Source: Lachnospiraceae bacterium UBA7480
GTDB lineage: Bacteria; Bacillota; Clostridia; Lachnospirales; Lachnospiraceae
Assembly: GCA_002479655.1 (NCBI GenBank)
Contig: DLOQ01000069.1
Location: 194 to 6,514 of the forward strand
Direction: 5' to 3'
DNA: 6,321 bases
Shown: one piece after another, positions 1-5,532 of the stretch
Layout of the letters: each line of letters begins with the position of its first letter
How positions within the stretch are numbered: the stretch's first letter is position 1
The notes under the pieces: model-generated
Told to the model about the DNA's origin: nothing
The model's database searches: none
Seen by the model: the letters and a program-made list of their open reading frames with translations, nothing else
Translations under genes and position numbers: made by a program

Positions 1-447
1 CAATCCGTTAAAATAATAAAGGATGACCGTTTTGTACTGGATATTGGAAAGTGTTTTTTTCATGATATCCATCACCAGTTTTCTTTTCTCTTTTTGGGTG
101 ATATACTCCTCCGGAAGGAAATTCTCATTTTCCTCCGTCAGCCCGCCCTCGGCATCTTCAACGTCCGTAAATACCTCTTTTCTTTTCATCAACAGCTGCT
201 TGCACTTATTCACCGCGATCTTATTCAACCATGGAATAAGTTTTTCCGCATCGTTAAGCGCGTTGATCTTCTCATAAGCAGTGAGATAAACGTCCTGCAT
301 TACGTCCTTTGCGTCTTCCTCATTTTGCAGGAAACTGATGCATGTAAAATACAGCGGTCTGCTGCTGACGGAATACAGCTCCTCAAACGATGTCTGATCC
401 CCCTGTTTGATCTTCTCAACCAGATTACTTAACTGTTCTTTATCCAT
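1..447 (-). CDS. ECF-type RNA polymerase sigma factor, 3' end outside window
   Basis: This gene encodes a sigma-70 family factor of the small extracytoplasmic-function type, which directs RNA polymerase to a limited set of promoters. The first 149 residues are visible and the frame stays open to the window edge. Region 2 spans about residues 20-90. It contains the NEEDAKDVMQDVYLTAYE segment (42-59), typical of the core-binding helix, and the IPWLNKIAVNKCK segment (71-83), typical of -10 recognition. A charged linker (about 91-120) leads to YKTVILYYFNGL (138-149), the usual opening of region 4. The ATG at 447 follows an AAAGGAGG at 466-459, 11 bases upstream of the start. The gene lies 112 bases after the J-domain gene and may be co-transcribed with it or use its own leader promoter. 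An anti-sigma gene often follows such factors but would lie outside the window. The family call is firm; the regulon is unknown. Confidence 0.9.
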   Translation of the reverse strand, partial: MDKEQLSNLVEKIKQGDQTSFEELYSVSSRPLYFTCISFLQNEEDAKDVMQDVYLTAYEKINALNDAEKLIPWLNKIAVNKCKQLLMKRKEVFTDVEDAEGGLTEENENFLPEEYITQKEKRKLVMDIMKKTLSNIQYKTVILYYFNGL

Positions 448-510
448 TTATTCCTAACCCTCCTTTCACGGTCCGCTCATTGTCCCGTCTTTCGCAATTT
501 CCTCCTCTTA

Positions 511-541
511 TTTATAGATTCTTATTTTTCTAAAAAGGTTG
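511..541 (-). promoter_or_regulatory. candidate promoter of the sigma factor gene
   Basis: Reading on the minus strand, a CAACC followed by a T-run (541 downward) is separated by an A-rich spacer from TCTATAAAT (about 519-511). TATAAA at 516-511 could serve as a housekeeping -10, but the matching -35 is poor. The AAC plus T-run arrangement resembles -35 regions used by ECF sigma factors, so autoregulation is possible. This rests on eye inspection of one sequence. Confidence 0.35.
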
Positions 542-559
542 GGTTTTTATAGGATTTTT

Positions 560-1273
560 TCAAAATTCTTTTATCAGACTGTTATATTCTTCGGTAATTT
601 TTTGAAATACCTCAGAAGATCCATTCCCATTGTCCGGATGATAGACCTTGCACAGATCCCTGTAGCGCCGCTTGATGCTTGCGGCATCCTTACAGCCGCT
701 GAAAAATCCGGATGAAGCTGCTTCCGTTCTCTTACGTTCCTGCCTCTCTCTTCCGGTCTGTTGTCCCTGATATTCCTCATATGCTTCATCATCTTCTTCG
801 TATTCTTCCTCATATGCCTCATCATCTTCTTCGTATTCTTCCTCATCATCGTAATCCTCGTATTCCGCATCATCCTCCATTTGGGAAAATAAATGCTTTT
901 TCAAAAAGGAATACCGGAGGATCGTAAAAAAATCCAGCACCGGTCCACCAAAGCAGACCACGGCACCGATCAGTGTATTCCACACTTCTCCCATTTTTTC
1001 CATATTATACCGCCATATAAAAATCAGTGCGACAGCAACGATGATACCGATCAGATAATTACCGGTCATTTTGATGAAAAGCCAAAAATAAGAAAGGACG
1101 CCGTAAATGATAAAAAAAGTAACAATATACTCTGAAATATTCTCTTTAAATGTATCCATGCTAAACCGACACATCGCGCCGGCAACAACCAGGAATGCAA
1201 TCAACAATTTCACCGGAATACCTGTCATCCGGCTTCGCAGCTCCGCAAGCTTTACAATCTTTAGTTCATCCAT
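560..1273 (-). CDS. membrane-anchored J-domain (DnaJ-like) protein with acidic tandem repeat
   Basis: This 237-residue protein appears to be a membrane-tethered Hsp70 co-chaperone of unknown client. About four hydrophobic segments (roughly 20-36, 48-67, 72-87 and 97-119) are followed by a strongly acidic Asp/Glu/Tyr stretch (133-168) with two copies of an 11-residue unit built around EEYEEDDEAYE. A short Arg/Lys-rich linker then leads to a C-terminal J-domain (about 190-237) with helix II (SIKRRYRDLCKVY), the HPD motif at 212-214 and a helix III-like segment ending at the C-terminus. HPD is the tripeptide that stimulates DnaK ATPase, so the domain looks active. It lacks the Gly/Phe and zinc-finger regions of true DnaJ. 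The ATG at 1273 has GGAGAT upstream at good spacing and lies 13 bases after the thioesterase stop, suggesting one transcript. The J-domain would face the cytoplasm if the segment count is even. No specific name is justified. Confidence 0.82.
   Translation of the reverse strand: MDELKIVKLAELRSRMTGIPVKLLIAFLVVAGAMCRFSMDTFKENISEYIVTFFIIYGVLSYFWLFIKMTGNYLIGIIVAVALIFIWRYNMEKMGEVWNTLIGAVVCFGGPVLDFFTILRYSFLKKHLFSQMEDDAEYEDYDDEEEYEEDDEAYEEEYEEDDEAYEEYQGQQTGRERQERKRTEAASSGFFSGCKDAASIKRRYRDLCKVYHPDNGNGSSEVFQKITEEYNSLIKEF
778..843 (-). repeat. 33-bp direct tandem repeat, two copies, coding
   Basis: Units at 778-810 and 811-843 are identical except for one base (t versus c at the seventh base of the unit's second ten). 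The length of 33 is a multiple of three, so copy number can change without breaking the frame. It encodes the acidic 11-residue repeat of the J-domain protein. Degenerate flanking copies continue on both sides (about 771-777 and 844-875). Confidence 0.9.
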
Positions 1274-1286
1274 TAATTTATCTCCG

Positions 1287-1724
1287 CTATCCTTGTTTGT
1301 TTTCCGCCTCTTCTAACAGTTCTTCAAAGATCCGGTAAAGCTCCGGCTGCACGCGGGCAAAACGGACGACCTTCATATCCTTATTCAGCAGGCAGTGCTC
1401 CGATGTGCCTGTCACTACCAGATGTCCGCTGCCTATATGATACATTTCATACCCCACGGTAAATTTAATGGGACTCAGCTTCCGGATCTTTATCTCTATC
1501 CTGATTTCATCGGAAAATGTCGTATGTTCATGATATTCGCAGGATACCGAAAGCACAGGAGAAAGCAGCCCGTCTCCCTCCGTCCTTTCATAGGGCCAGC
1601 CGAGCTGCTCTAAAAAATCAGTCCTTGCCTCCTCCATCCAGCGGATATAATTGGAATGGTGGGTGATCCCCATCCTATCCGTTTCATAATACTGCACTTT
1701 GTGGATATATGGTTCTATTTTCAC
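1287..1724 (-). CDS. acyl-CoA thioesterase, 4HBT (hot-dog) family
   Basis: This gene encodes a 145-residue single hot-dog-fold thioesterase of the YbgC/4-hydroxybenzoyl-CoA thioesterase type, expected to hydrolyse acyl-CoA (or acyl-ACP) thioesters in the cytoplasm. The signature lies near the N-terminus: YYETDRMGITHHSNYIRW at residues 12-29, with the conserved catalytic Asp at 16 and the His-His-Ser-Asn-Tyr segment at 22-26. EEARTDFLEQLG follows on the central helix. The length is normal for the family. The open frame runs upstream to a TTG at 1766, but that start would add 14 Gly/Ala-rich residues and has no good ribosome site. The GTG at 1724 is preferred, because GGAGGGAG lies 10 bases upstream and the protein then begins (M)KIEPYIHK, as family members usually do. 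The GTG overlaps the stop of a short upstream frame. The true substrate cannot be read from the sequence. Confidence 0.88.
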   Translation of the reverse strand: MKIEPYIHKVQYYETDRMGITHHSNYIRWMEEARTDFLEQLGWPYERTEGDGLLSPVLSVSCEYHEHTTFSDEIRIEIKIRKLSPIKFTVGYEMYHIGSGHLVVTGTSEHCLLNKDMKVVRFARVQPELYRIFEELLEEAENKQG

Positions 1725-1734
1725 TATAATAACA

Positions 1735-1742
1735 CTCCCTCC
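1735..1742 (-). promoter_or_regulatory. ribosome binding site deciding the thioesterase GTG start
   Basis: GGAGGGAG lies on the minus strand, with its 3' end 10 bases before the GTG at 1724. It supports GTG over the more distal TTG at 1766, which would place this sequence inside the coding region. Confidence 0.6.
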
Positions 1743-1844
1743 GCCTGCGGCGACATTCCCTCCCAAAGCAAAAATCCCTGCACTACCTTATCCCTATCCA
1801 TAACGGAAATAATTATCCCCGGCTTTCTGCCGCCAGACATGCTA

Positions 1845-1873
1845 ATTTTAACATAAGATAACCATAATTACAA
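1845..1873 (-). promoter_or_regulatory. promoter of the thioesterase / J-domain operon
   Basis: The -35 is TTGTAA (1873-1868), followed by a 17-base spacer and the -10 TAAAAT (1850-1845). The -10 is preceded by TG one base upstream, an extended -10 element. The predicted start of transcription is near 1838, giving a leader of about 114 bases before the GTG at 1724. The element lies just past the NUDIX terminator, as expected for an independent unit. Confidence 0.6.
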
Positions 1874-1910
1874 TTTAATTGTTCTTTTTTCAATCGTATT
1901 AAAAAGCAAT

Positions 1911-1947
1911 AAAAAAGCCAAAACCGCACAATCACACAGTTCCGGCT
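1911..1947 (-). terminator. intrinsic terminator of the NUDIX gene
   Basis: On the minus strand, AGCCGGAACTGTG (1947-1935) pairs with TGCGGTTTTGGCT (1928-1916) to form a stem of about 13 pairs, including several G-U pairs, with a 6-base loop. A run of U follows directly (1916-1911). It starts 11 bases past the NUDIX stop and separates that gene from the thioesterase unit. Confidence 0.85.
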
Positions 1948-1958
1948 CCTTTATCTCA

Positions 1959-2423
1959 TTATCCGTATATCCTCGTCTCATGCTCCACCAGCTGCTCCCC
2001 TTCATACACCAGCTTAATGGTGAAAAAACGCTTTTCATCCTCCAACAGATATTTTAAGAAGATAGCATCCCCTGCCCATGTCGGCAGATCCGGCACTTCA
2101 CTCTTGGGGATCCAGCAAAGCTCACCCTCCTTACACTCTGCCAGCTCTCCCGTAAATCCATCCGCCGTAAACAGGCACATCCCTTCCGGCTCACACCCGT
2201 CACTGATAAATGTAATCAGTCCGCGGAACTGCCATGAAGTCAATGTCAGTCCGGTCTCCTCTTTCACCTCGCGCAGCAAACATTCCTCCGGACTTTCTCC
2301 CTCCTCAAAATGTCCGCCTACACCGATCCATTTGCCCACGTTGATATCCTTCTCTTTCTTCACGCGATGCAGCATCAGATACCGGTCATCTTTCTCTATA
2401 TAGCAGAGTGTTGTCATTTTCAT
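1959..2423 (-). CDS. NUDIX hydrolase, MutT/MutX-like 8-oxo-dGTP diphosphatase
   Basis: This protein of about 154 residues probably hydrolyses oxidised nucleoside triphosphates such as 8-oxo-dGTP, keeping them out of DNA. The full NUDIX box GX5EX7REUXEEXGU is intact. Counted from the ATG at 2429, G39, E45, R53, E54, E57, E58 and G60 are all present. The N-terminal TTLCYIE and the KWIGVGGHFEEGE stretch closely resemble streptococcal MutX-type proteins. The longest frame starts at 2429, but AAGGG is only 3 bases before that ATG and 9 bases before the ATG at 2423. The latter is preferred and gives the usual MKxTTLCYI N-terminus. The gene follows the grcA-like gene by 74 bases with no obvious terminator between, so the two may share a transcript. 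It ends at a strong hairpin terminator. Substrate assignment within NUDIX families is often uncertain. Confidence 0.88.
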   Translation of the reverse strand: MKMTTLCYIEKDDRYLMLHRVKKEKDINVGKWIGVGGHFEEGESPEECLLREVKEETGLTLTSWQFRGLITFISDGCEPEGMCLFTADGFTGELAECKEGELCWIPKSEVPDLPTWAGDAIFLKYLLEDEKRFFTIKLVYEGEQLVEHETRIYG

Positions 2424-2432
2424 AGGCATAAT

Positions 2433-2437
2433 CCCTT
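2433..2437 (-). promoter_or_regulatory. ribosome binding site deciding the NUDIX start
   Basis: AAGGG is placed 9 bases before the ATG at 2423 but only 3 bases before the ATG at 2429. The spacing favours the shorter protein. A second purine-rich site, AAGGGAG, lies further upstream (about 2455-2449) and better fits a short out-of-frame ORF starting at 2442. Confidence 0.45.
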
Positions 2438-2497
2438 GTCATAAAGGGCTCCCTTCCGACATTTCAAAGTTATAAGGCTCCGCCGCCCACCAGCGCG

Positions 2498-2737
2498 TCA
2501 GATCGCCTCATGGAATGTTCTGCTGATAACGTCCGCCTGCTGCTCCGGTGTCAGCTTGATAAAATTCACCGCATATCCGGATACGCGGATCGTCAGCTGC
2601 GGATAATTCTCAGGATGCTTCTGCGCGTCCAAAAGAGTTTCTCTGTTCAATACGTTGACATTCAGATGATGACCTCCTTTTTCTGCATACCCGTCTAAAA
2701 GATTTACTAAGTTATCAACCTGTGCTGAGCTTGCCAT
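2498..2737 (-). CDS. grcA: stand-alone glycyl-radical domain protein, GrcA-like (PFL spare part)
   Basis: This 79-residue protein corresponds to the C-terminal glycyl-radical domain of pyruvate formate-lyase (PFL). In E. coli, the related YfiD/GrcA replaces the end of PFL after oxygen cleaves the backbone at the radical glycine, restoring activity. Visible hallmarks are [18 protein letters not shown] (21-38), [13 protein letters not shown] (45-57) with the radical Gly at 54, and [16 protein letters not shown] (62-77). The NFIKLT segment after the glycine is the form seen in clostridial PFL. At 79 residues it is shorter than E. coli GrcA (127), keeping little beyond the radical domain. A good GGGAGG site 8 bases before the ATG and its own promoter argue that it is a real gene and not a pflB remnant. 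No pflB or activase lies in this window. Whether it acts in repair is inferred from the family. Confidence 0.86.
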   Translation of the reverse strand: MASSAQVDNLVNLLDGYAEKGGHHLNVNVLNRETLLDAQKHPENYPQLTIRVSGYAVNFIKLTPEQQADVISRTFHEAI

Positions 2738-2768
2738 AACTAATACCTCCCGATAATTATTATTTTTA

Positions 2769-2791
2769 AAAATAGTAACTATTACTGTTTT
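2769..2791. promoter_or_regulatory. candidate operator: 10-bp inverted repeat in the grcA-like leader
   Basis: On the minus strand, AAAACAGTAA and TTACTATTTT are separated by TAG, and the half-sites match at 9 of 10 positions. The dyad covers the predicted transcription start of the grcA-like gene (about 2793) and the bases just after it, a usual place for a repressor. A second, perfect 14-base AT palindrome (2761-2774) overlaps one half. The bound protein is unknown. It could instead act as a weak 5' mRNA stem. Confidence 0.45.
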
Positions 2792-2799
2792 CTAAATCA

Positions 2800-2828
2800 A
2801 ATATACTACAGATTGTTTTCTAATGCAA
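2800..2828 (-). promoter_or_regulatory. promoter of the grcA-like gene
   Basis: The -35 is TTGCAT (2828-2823), followed by a 17-base spacer and the -10 TATATT (2805-2800). The predicted start is near 2793, giving a leader of about 56 bases to the ATG at 2737. The -35 begins only 20 bases after the nagA stop. Confidence 0.72.
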
Positions 2829-2847
2829 GTGGTAATTTAAGTTTTTT

Positions 2848-4140
2848 TCATAAAATGTTTCCTCTGCAGATCACCATCCGCTGTGCCAGATCCTGATCCC
2901 ACAGAACAATATCAGCCCATTTTCCCACACTGATCGTTCCCTGCTCCTTCTCAATGCCAAGACACCTTGCAGGATTGATCGCAGCCGCAGCCACTGCCTG
3001 CTCCAGAGGGATGCCTGCTTTTTGCACTGCCGTCCTTATACAATCCGGCAAAGATGCGGTGGAACCTGCCAGCGAACCATTCTTTTTTAAGACCGCAACG
3101 CGGCCTCTCCCCTGAACATTCTGCACCACTACTTCCTGCCCGCCCAGAGTGTATTCCCCTTCCGGCATTCCGGCAGCGCGCATACTGTCACTGATCAGTA
3201 CGATACAATCCTCTCCAAGAAGCTCAAACGCAGTCCTGATCACGGACGGATGAACATGAAAGCCGTCACAGATCAGCTCCGCCATGATCTCTTTTCCCTC
3301 TGCTGCCGCATCCATCACTGCGCCGACCACCCCCGGCTCTCTATGATGCCACGGCGGCATCGCGTTAAAAAGATGCGTCACATGACAAGCGCCTGCTTCC
3401 AACGCCTGCCTCGCCGTCTCATAATCTGCGTCCGTATGGGCAAGACTGAACCTGACCTGGTCTTTCATCTGACTGATCAGAAGGAGGGCATCTTCCTTTT
3501 CCGGCGCGATCCCGACCACTTTGATCAACCCCTCACCGCTCTCTAAGAACTGCGTCATCATATCTTTGCTGCAGGGCAGGATATAAGAAGCATCCTGCGC
3601 GCCACAGCGGGCGGGACTGATAAACGGGCCCTCCATATTGATCCCTGCCAGACGGGATCCCCCTGCCTTTCCGGACTTCTGCAGTCCGGCAAACGCAGCC
3701 GCATATGTTAATGTCATCTTTAATCGATCCGCCGGCAGAGTCATCGTAGCAGGCGACATCCCCGTCACGCCGATGGATGCCTGATACTCCGCGATCTCCC
3801 GCCACATCCTGAATATGGCTTCCGGGTCTTCGCCGCTTTCCCCATCGGGAAGATCACAGATATCCCATCCTTTACAGCCGTGAAAATGCATATCGATCAT
3901 GCCCGGCAGCGCATAACATCCCCCGCCGTCTACTATCGTCTCACTCTCCTCAAGTGAGACGCTGACTGCCCCACAGCCTTTCTCAGCAAGATTGCGCTCT
4001 CCCATCGCCTGAAGCGGTCGTCCGTCATCGGCATCCGTTTCCTCATACCGTATTGCAGTGATCCTGCCATCCCGCGTTTCTATGCTGCCGGAGCGAAATT
4101 TCTTTTCTTCCGTATATATCCTGACATTTTTTATGAACAT
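2848..4140 (-). CDS. nagA: N-acetylglucosamine-6-phosphate deacetylase
   Basis: NagA removes acetate from GlcNAc-6-phosphate to give glucosamine-6-phosphate, the committed step in amino-sugar catabolism and cell-wall recycling, in the cytoplasm. The 430-residue protein shows the amidohydrolase fold motifs in order: LPGMIDMHFHG with His85 and His87, NMEGPFIS with the metal ligand Glu170, AHTDAD with His235, THLFNAM with His256, CDGFHVHP with the substrate-site His295, and ISDSM with the catalytic Asp318. LAGSTASL (357-364) is also typical. The family is usually about 380-400 residues; here a stretch of about 33 residues (34-66) is added in the N-terminal beta-sandwich region. The ATG at 4140 has GGTGAG 6 bases upstream and gives the usual MFIKNVRIYTE start. 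It follows fprA by 30 bases, so the two are probably co-transcribed. No nagB or sugar transporter lies nearby, and no hairpin terminator follows it. Confidence 0.93.
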   Translation of the reverse strand: MFIKNVRIYTEEKKFRSGSIETRDGRITAIRYEETDADDGRPLQAMGERNLAEKGCGAVSVSLEESETIVDGGGCYALPGMIDMHFHGCKGWDICDLPDGESGEDPEAIFRMWREIAEYQASIGVTGMSPATMTLPADRLKMTLTYAAAFAGLQKSGKAGGSRLAGINMEGPFISPARCGAQDASYILPCSKDMMTQFLESGEGLIKVVGIAPEKEDALLLISQMKDQVRFSLAHTDADYETARQALEAGACHVTHLFNAMPPWHHREPGVVGAVMDAAAEGKEIMAELICDGFHVHPSVIRTAFELLGEDCIVLISDSMRAAGMPEGEYTLGGQEVVVQNVQGRGRVAVLKKNGSLAGSTASLPDCIRTAVQKAGIPLEQAVAAAAINPARCLGIEKEQGTISVGKWADIVLWDQDLAQRMVICRGNIL

Positions 4141-4170
4141 ATCCTACTCACCGGCTTTGATTTTCCATGT

Positions 4171-5340
4171 TTACTTATAATTTGCGCAAAGCTCCTCCGC
4201 CAATGCATCGATCTGCGCCAGATTCTCCTCATTGACAGCGGACATGATCTTTACCGTATTCTCCGCAAATGTAATATCTTTGCATTTCTCCATTTCCTGC
4301 CGCATACATTTCGCCGCAGTCGCCGCCCAGGAACCGTTTTCCATAAACGCAACCGTCCTGTTCCGGTATCCGTGTTCCACCAGATGCGCAATAAACGTCT
4401 TCATACAGGGGAACATATCCGCATTGTACGTCGTGCCCGCCAGCACCAGCGTCCCATAACGGAACGCATCCTCTACCGCCTCCGCCATGTCGCATCTTGC
4501 AAGGTCATTGACCGCAATCTTCGGACATCCCTTTTCTTCCAATGCATCCGCCAGAAGCATCGCCGCCTTTGCCGTATTGCCATAGACGGAATTATACGCA
4601 ATCACGATTCCTTCCGTCTCCACGCCATAAGAGGACCACGTCTGATAAAGATTCAGGTAATACTCCAGATCTTCCTTAAGCACCGGTCCATGCAGCGGGC
4701 AGATGATCTTGATCTCCAGACCTGCCGCCTTTTTCAAGACATTCTGTACCTGCATGCCGTATTTACCGACGATGCCAAAATAATACCGCCTCGCTTCACA
4801 AGCCCATTCCTCCTCCACGTCCAGCGCACCGAATTTACCAAATCCATCTGCGGAAAACAGGATCTTATCACAGGAATCATATGTCATCATAACCTCCGGC
4901 CAATGCACCATCGGCGCCATCACAAAGGTCAGTGTATGCCTACCGAGCTCCAGCGTATCTCCCTCTGCCACGACTATACGCTGCGTCTCATATTCATTGG
5001 CATAAAACTGCTTCATCATGGTAAATGCCTTCGCGGTCGCCACTACTGTTGTCTCCGGATACTTTTCCATCAATGCGGTAATACTTGCCGAATGATCCGG
5101 CTCCATATGCTGGATCACCAGATAATCCGGTTTCCGTCCGTCCAGCGCCGCCTCCAGATTGGAAAGCCACGCCTCTCCGAAATTCTGATCCACGGTATCC
5201 ATGACCGCGATCTTATCATCCAGAATCACATACGAATTGTACGCCATGCCATTCTCCACTACGTACTGTCCCTCAAATAAATCGATCTCATGATCGTTGA
5301 CCCCGATGTATCTTACCTCATCCGTAACATTTGTACCCAT
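4171..5340 (-). CDS. fprA: A-type flavodiiron protein (O2/NO reductase)
   Basis: Flavodiiron proteins reduce O2 to water or NO to N2O with electrons from rubredoxin, protecting anaerobes in the cytoplasm. The N-terminal metallo-beta-lactamase-like domain (about 1-245) carries all diiron ligands, numbered from the ATG at 5349: His81, Glu83, Asp85 and His86 in QHMEPDHSAS, His149 in MVHWPE, Asp168 in FSADGFG and His220 in PLHGPV. The flavodoxin domain (about 246-392) has the FMN phosphate loop AYNSVYGNT (251-259) and the LAGTTYNADMFP and MENGSWA loops. No rubredoxin or NADH-oxidoreductase domain is fused, so this is a class A enzyme needing a separate electron donor. The open frame begins at 5349, but that ATG directly abuts the AAAGGAGG. 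The ATG at 5340, 9 bases from the GGAGG, is the likely start, giving 389 residues. It is divergent from the GH5 gene and probably co-transcribed with nagA. Confidence 0.95.
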   Translation of the reverse strand: MGTNVTDEVRYIGVNDHEIDLFEGQYVVENGMAYNSYVILDDKIAVMDTVDQNFGEAWLSNLEAALDGRKPDYLVIQHMEPDHSASITALMEKYPETTVVATAKAFTMMKQFYANEYETQRIVVAEGDTLELGRHTLTFVMAPMVHWPEVMMTYDSCDKILFSADGFGKFGALDVEEEWACEARRYYFGIVGKYGMQVQNVLKKAAGLEIKIICPLHGPVLKEDLEYYLNLYQTWSSYGVETEGIVIAYNSVYGNTAKAAMLLADALEEKGCPKIAVNDLARCDMAEAVEDAFRYGTLVLAGTTYNADMFPCMKTFIAHLVEHGYRNRTVAFMENGSWAATAAKCMRQEMEKCKDITFAENTVKIMSAVNEENLAQIDALAEELCANYK

Positions 5341-5349
5341 TAAAATCAT

Positions 5350-5357
5350 CCTCCTTT
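5350..5357 (-). promoter_or_regulatory. ribosome binding site deciding the fprA start
   Basis: AAAGGAGG ends immediately before the ATG at 5349 (no spacing) and 9 bases before the ATG at 5340. Spacing favours initiation at 5340. Confidence 0.75.
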
Positions 5358-5430
5358 ATGCTTTCTTCCACATGACAGACCAAAAGCTGCCTGATCACCG
5401 TCATTACAGATCCGACCGTAAATCATATCT

Positions 5431-5459
5431 ATTATAATGGAAAATAATATGAATTTCCA
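5431..5459 (-). promoter_or_regulatory. promoter of fprA(-nagA)
   Basis: The minus strand shows a consensus -10 TATAAT (5436-5431), a 17-base spacer and a 4-of-6 match -35 TGGAAA (5459-5454). The predicted start is near 5424, leaving a leader of about 83 bases with no evident hairpin. It lies back to back with the GH5 promoter. Confidence 0.6.
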
Positions 5460-5469
5460 GCTTTTTTGG

Positions 5470-5501
5470 TTGCAAAACTTCTTTATATATTTTATTATAA
5501 T
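5470..5501 (+). promoter_or_regulatory. candidate promoter of the GH5 gene
   Basis: TATAAT at 5496-5501 is a consensus -10 about 32 bases before the ATG at 5533. TTGCAA at 5470-5475 is the best -35 by sequence, but the spacer would be 20 bases, longer than optimal. At 17 bases there is no good -35. The -10 is therefore more secure than the -35, and an activator may be needed. Confidence 0.4.
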
Positions 5502-5532
5502 AGCAGATTTATCTTTAGGAAAGGATACCATT

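Noticed and set aside
533..550. AAAAA...TTTTT stretch after the J-domain gene as a terminator
   Set aside because: The arms do not pair beyond the A/T runs, and no GC stem precedes a U-run on the minus strand.
778..843. Repeat resembling a CRISPR unit
   Set aside because: The two 33-base copies are directly adjacent with no spacers, and they lie in frame inside a coding region.
574..873. 99-codon minus-strand frame rich in Met/Arg/Lys
   Set aside because: It is a shifted reading of the acidic repeat and J-domain of the gene at 560-1273, and it has no ribosome site.
1725..1766. Thioesterase start at the TTG at 1766
   Set aside because: The extra residues are low-complexity Gly/Ala/Val, the TTG lacks a ribosome site, and the GTG at 1724 has one and gives the usual family N-terminus.
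2498..2737. Interpretation as a pflB 3' fragment (pseudogene)
   Set aside because: It has its own promoter, leader, well-spaced ribosome site and ATG, and the upstream sequence shows no PFL coding remnant.
4372..5280. 302-codon open frame on the plus strand
   Set aside because: It lies wholly antisense to fprA, whose ligands and domains are complete. Its translation is His/Arg/Ile-rich with no recognisable domain, as expected for a shadow frame.
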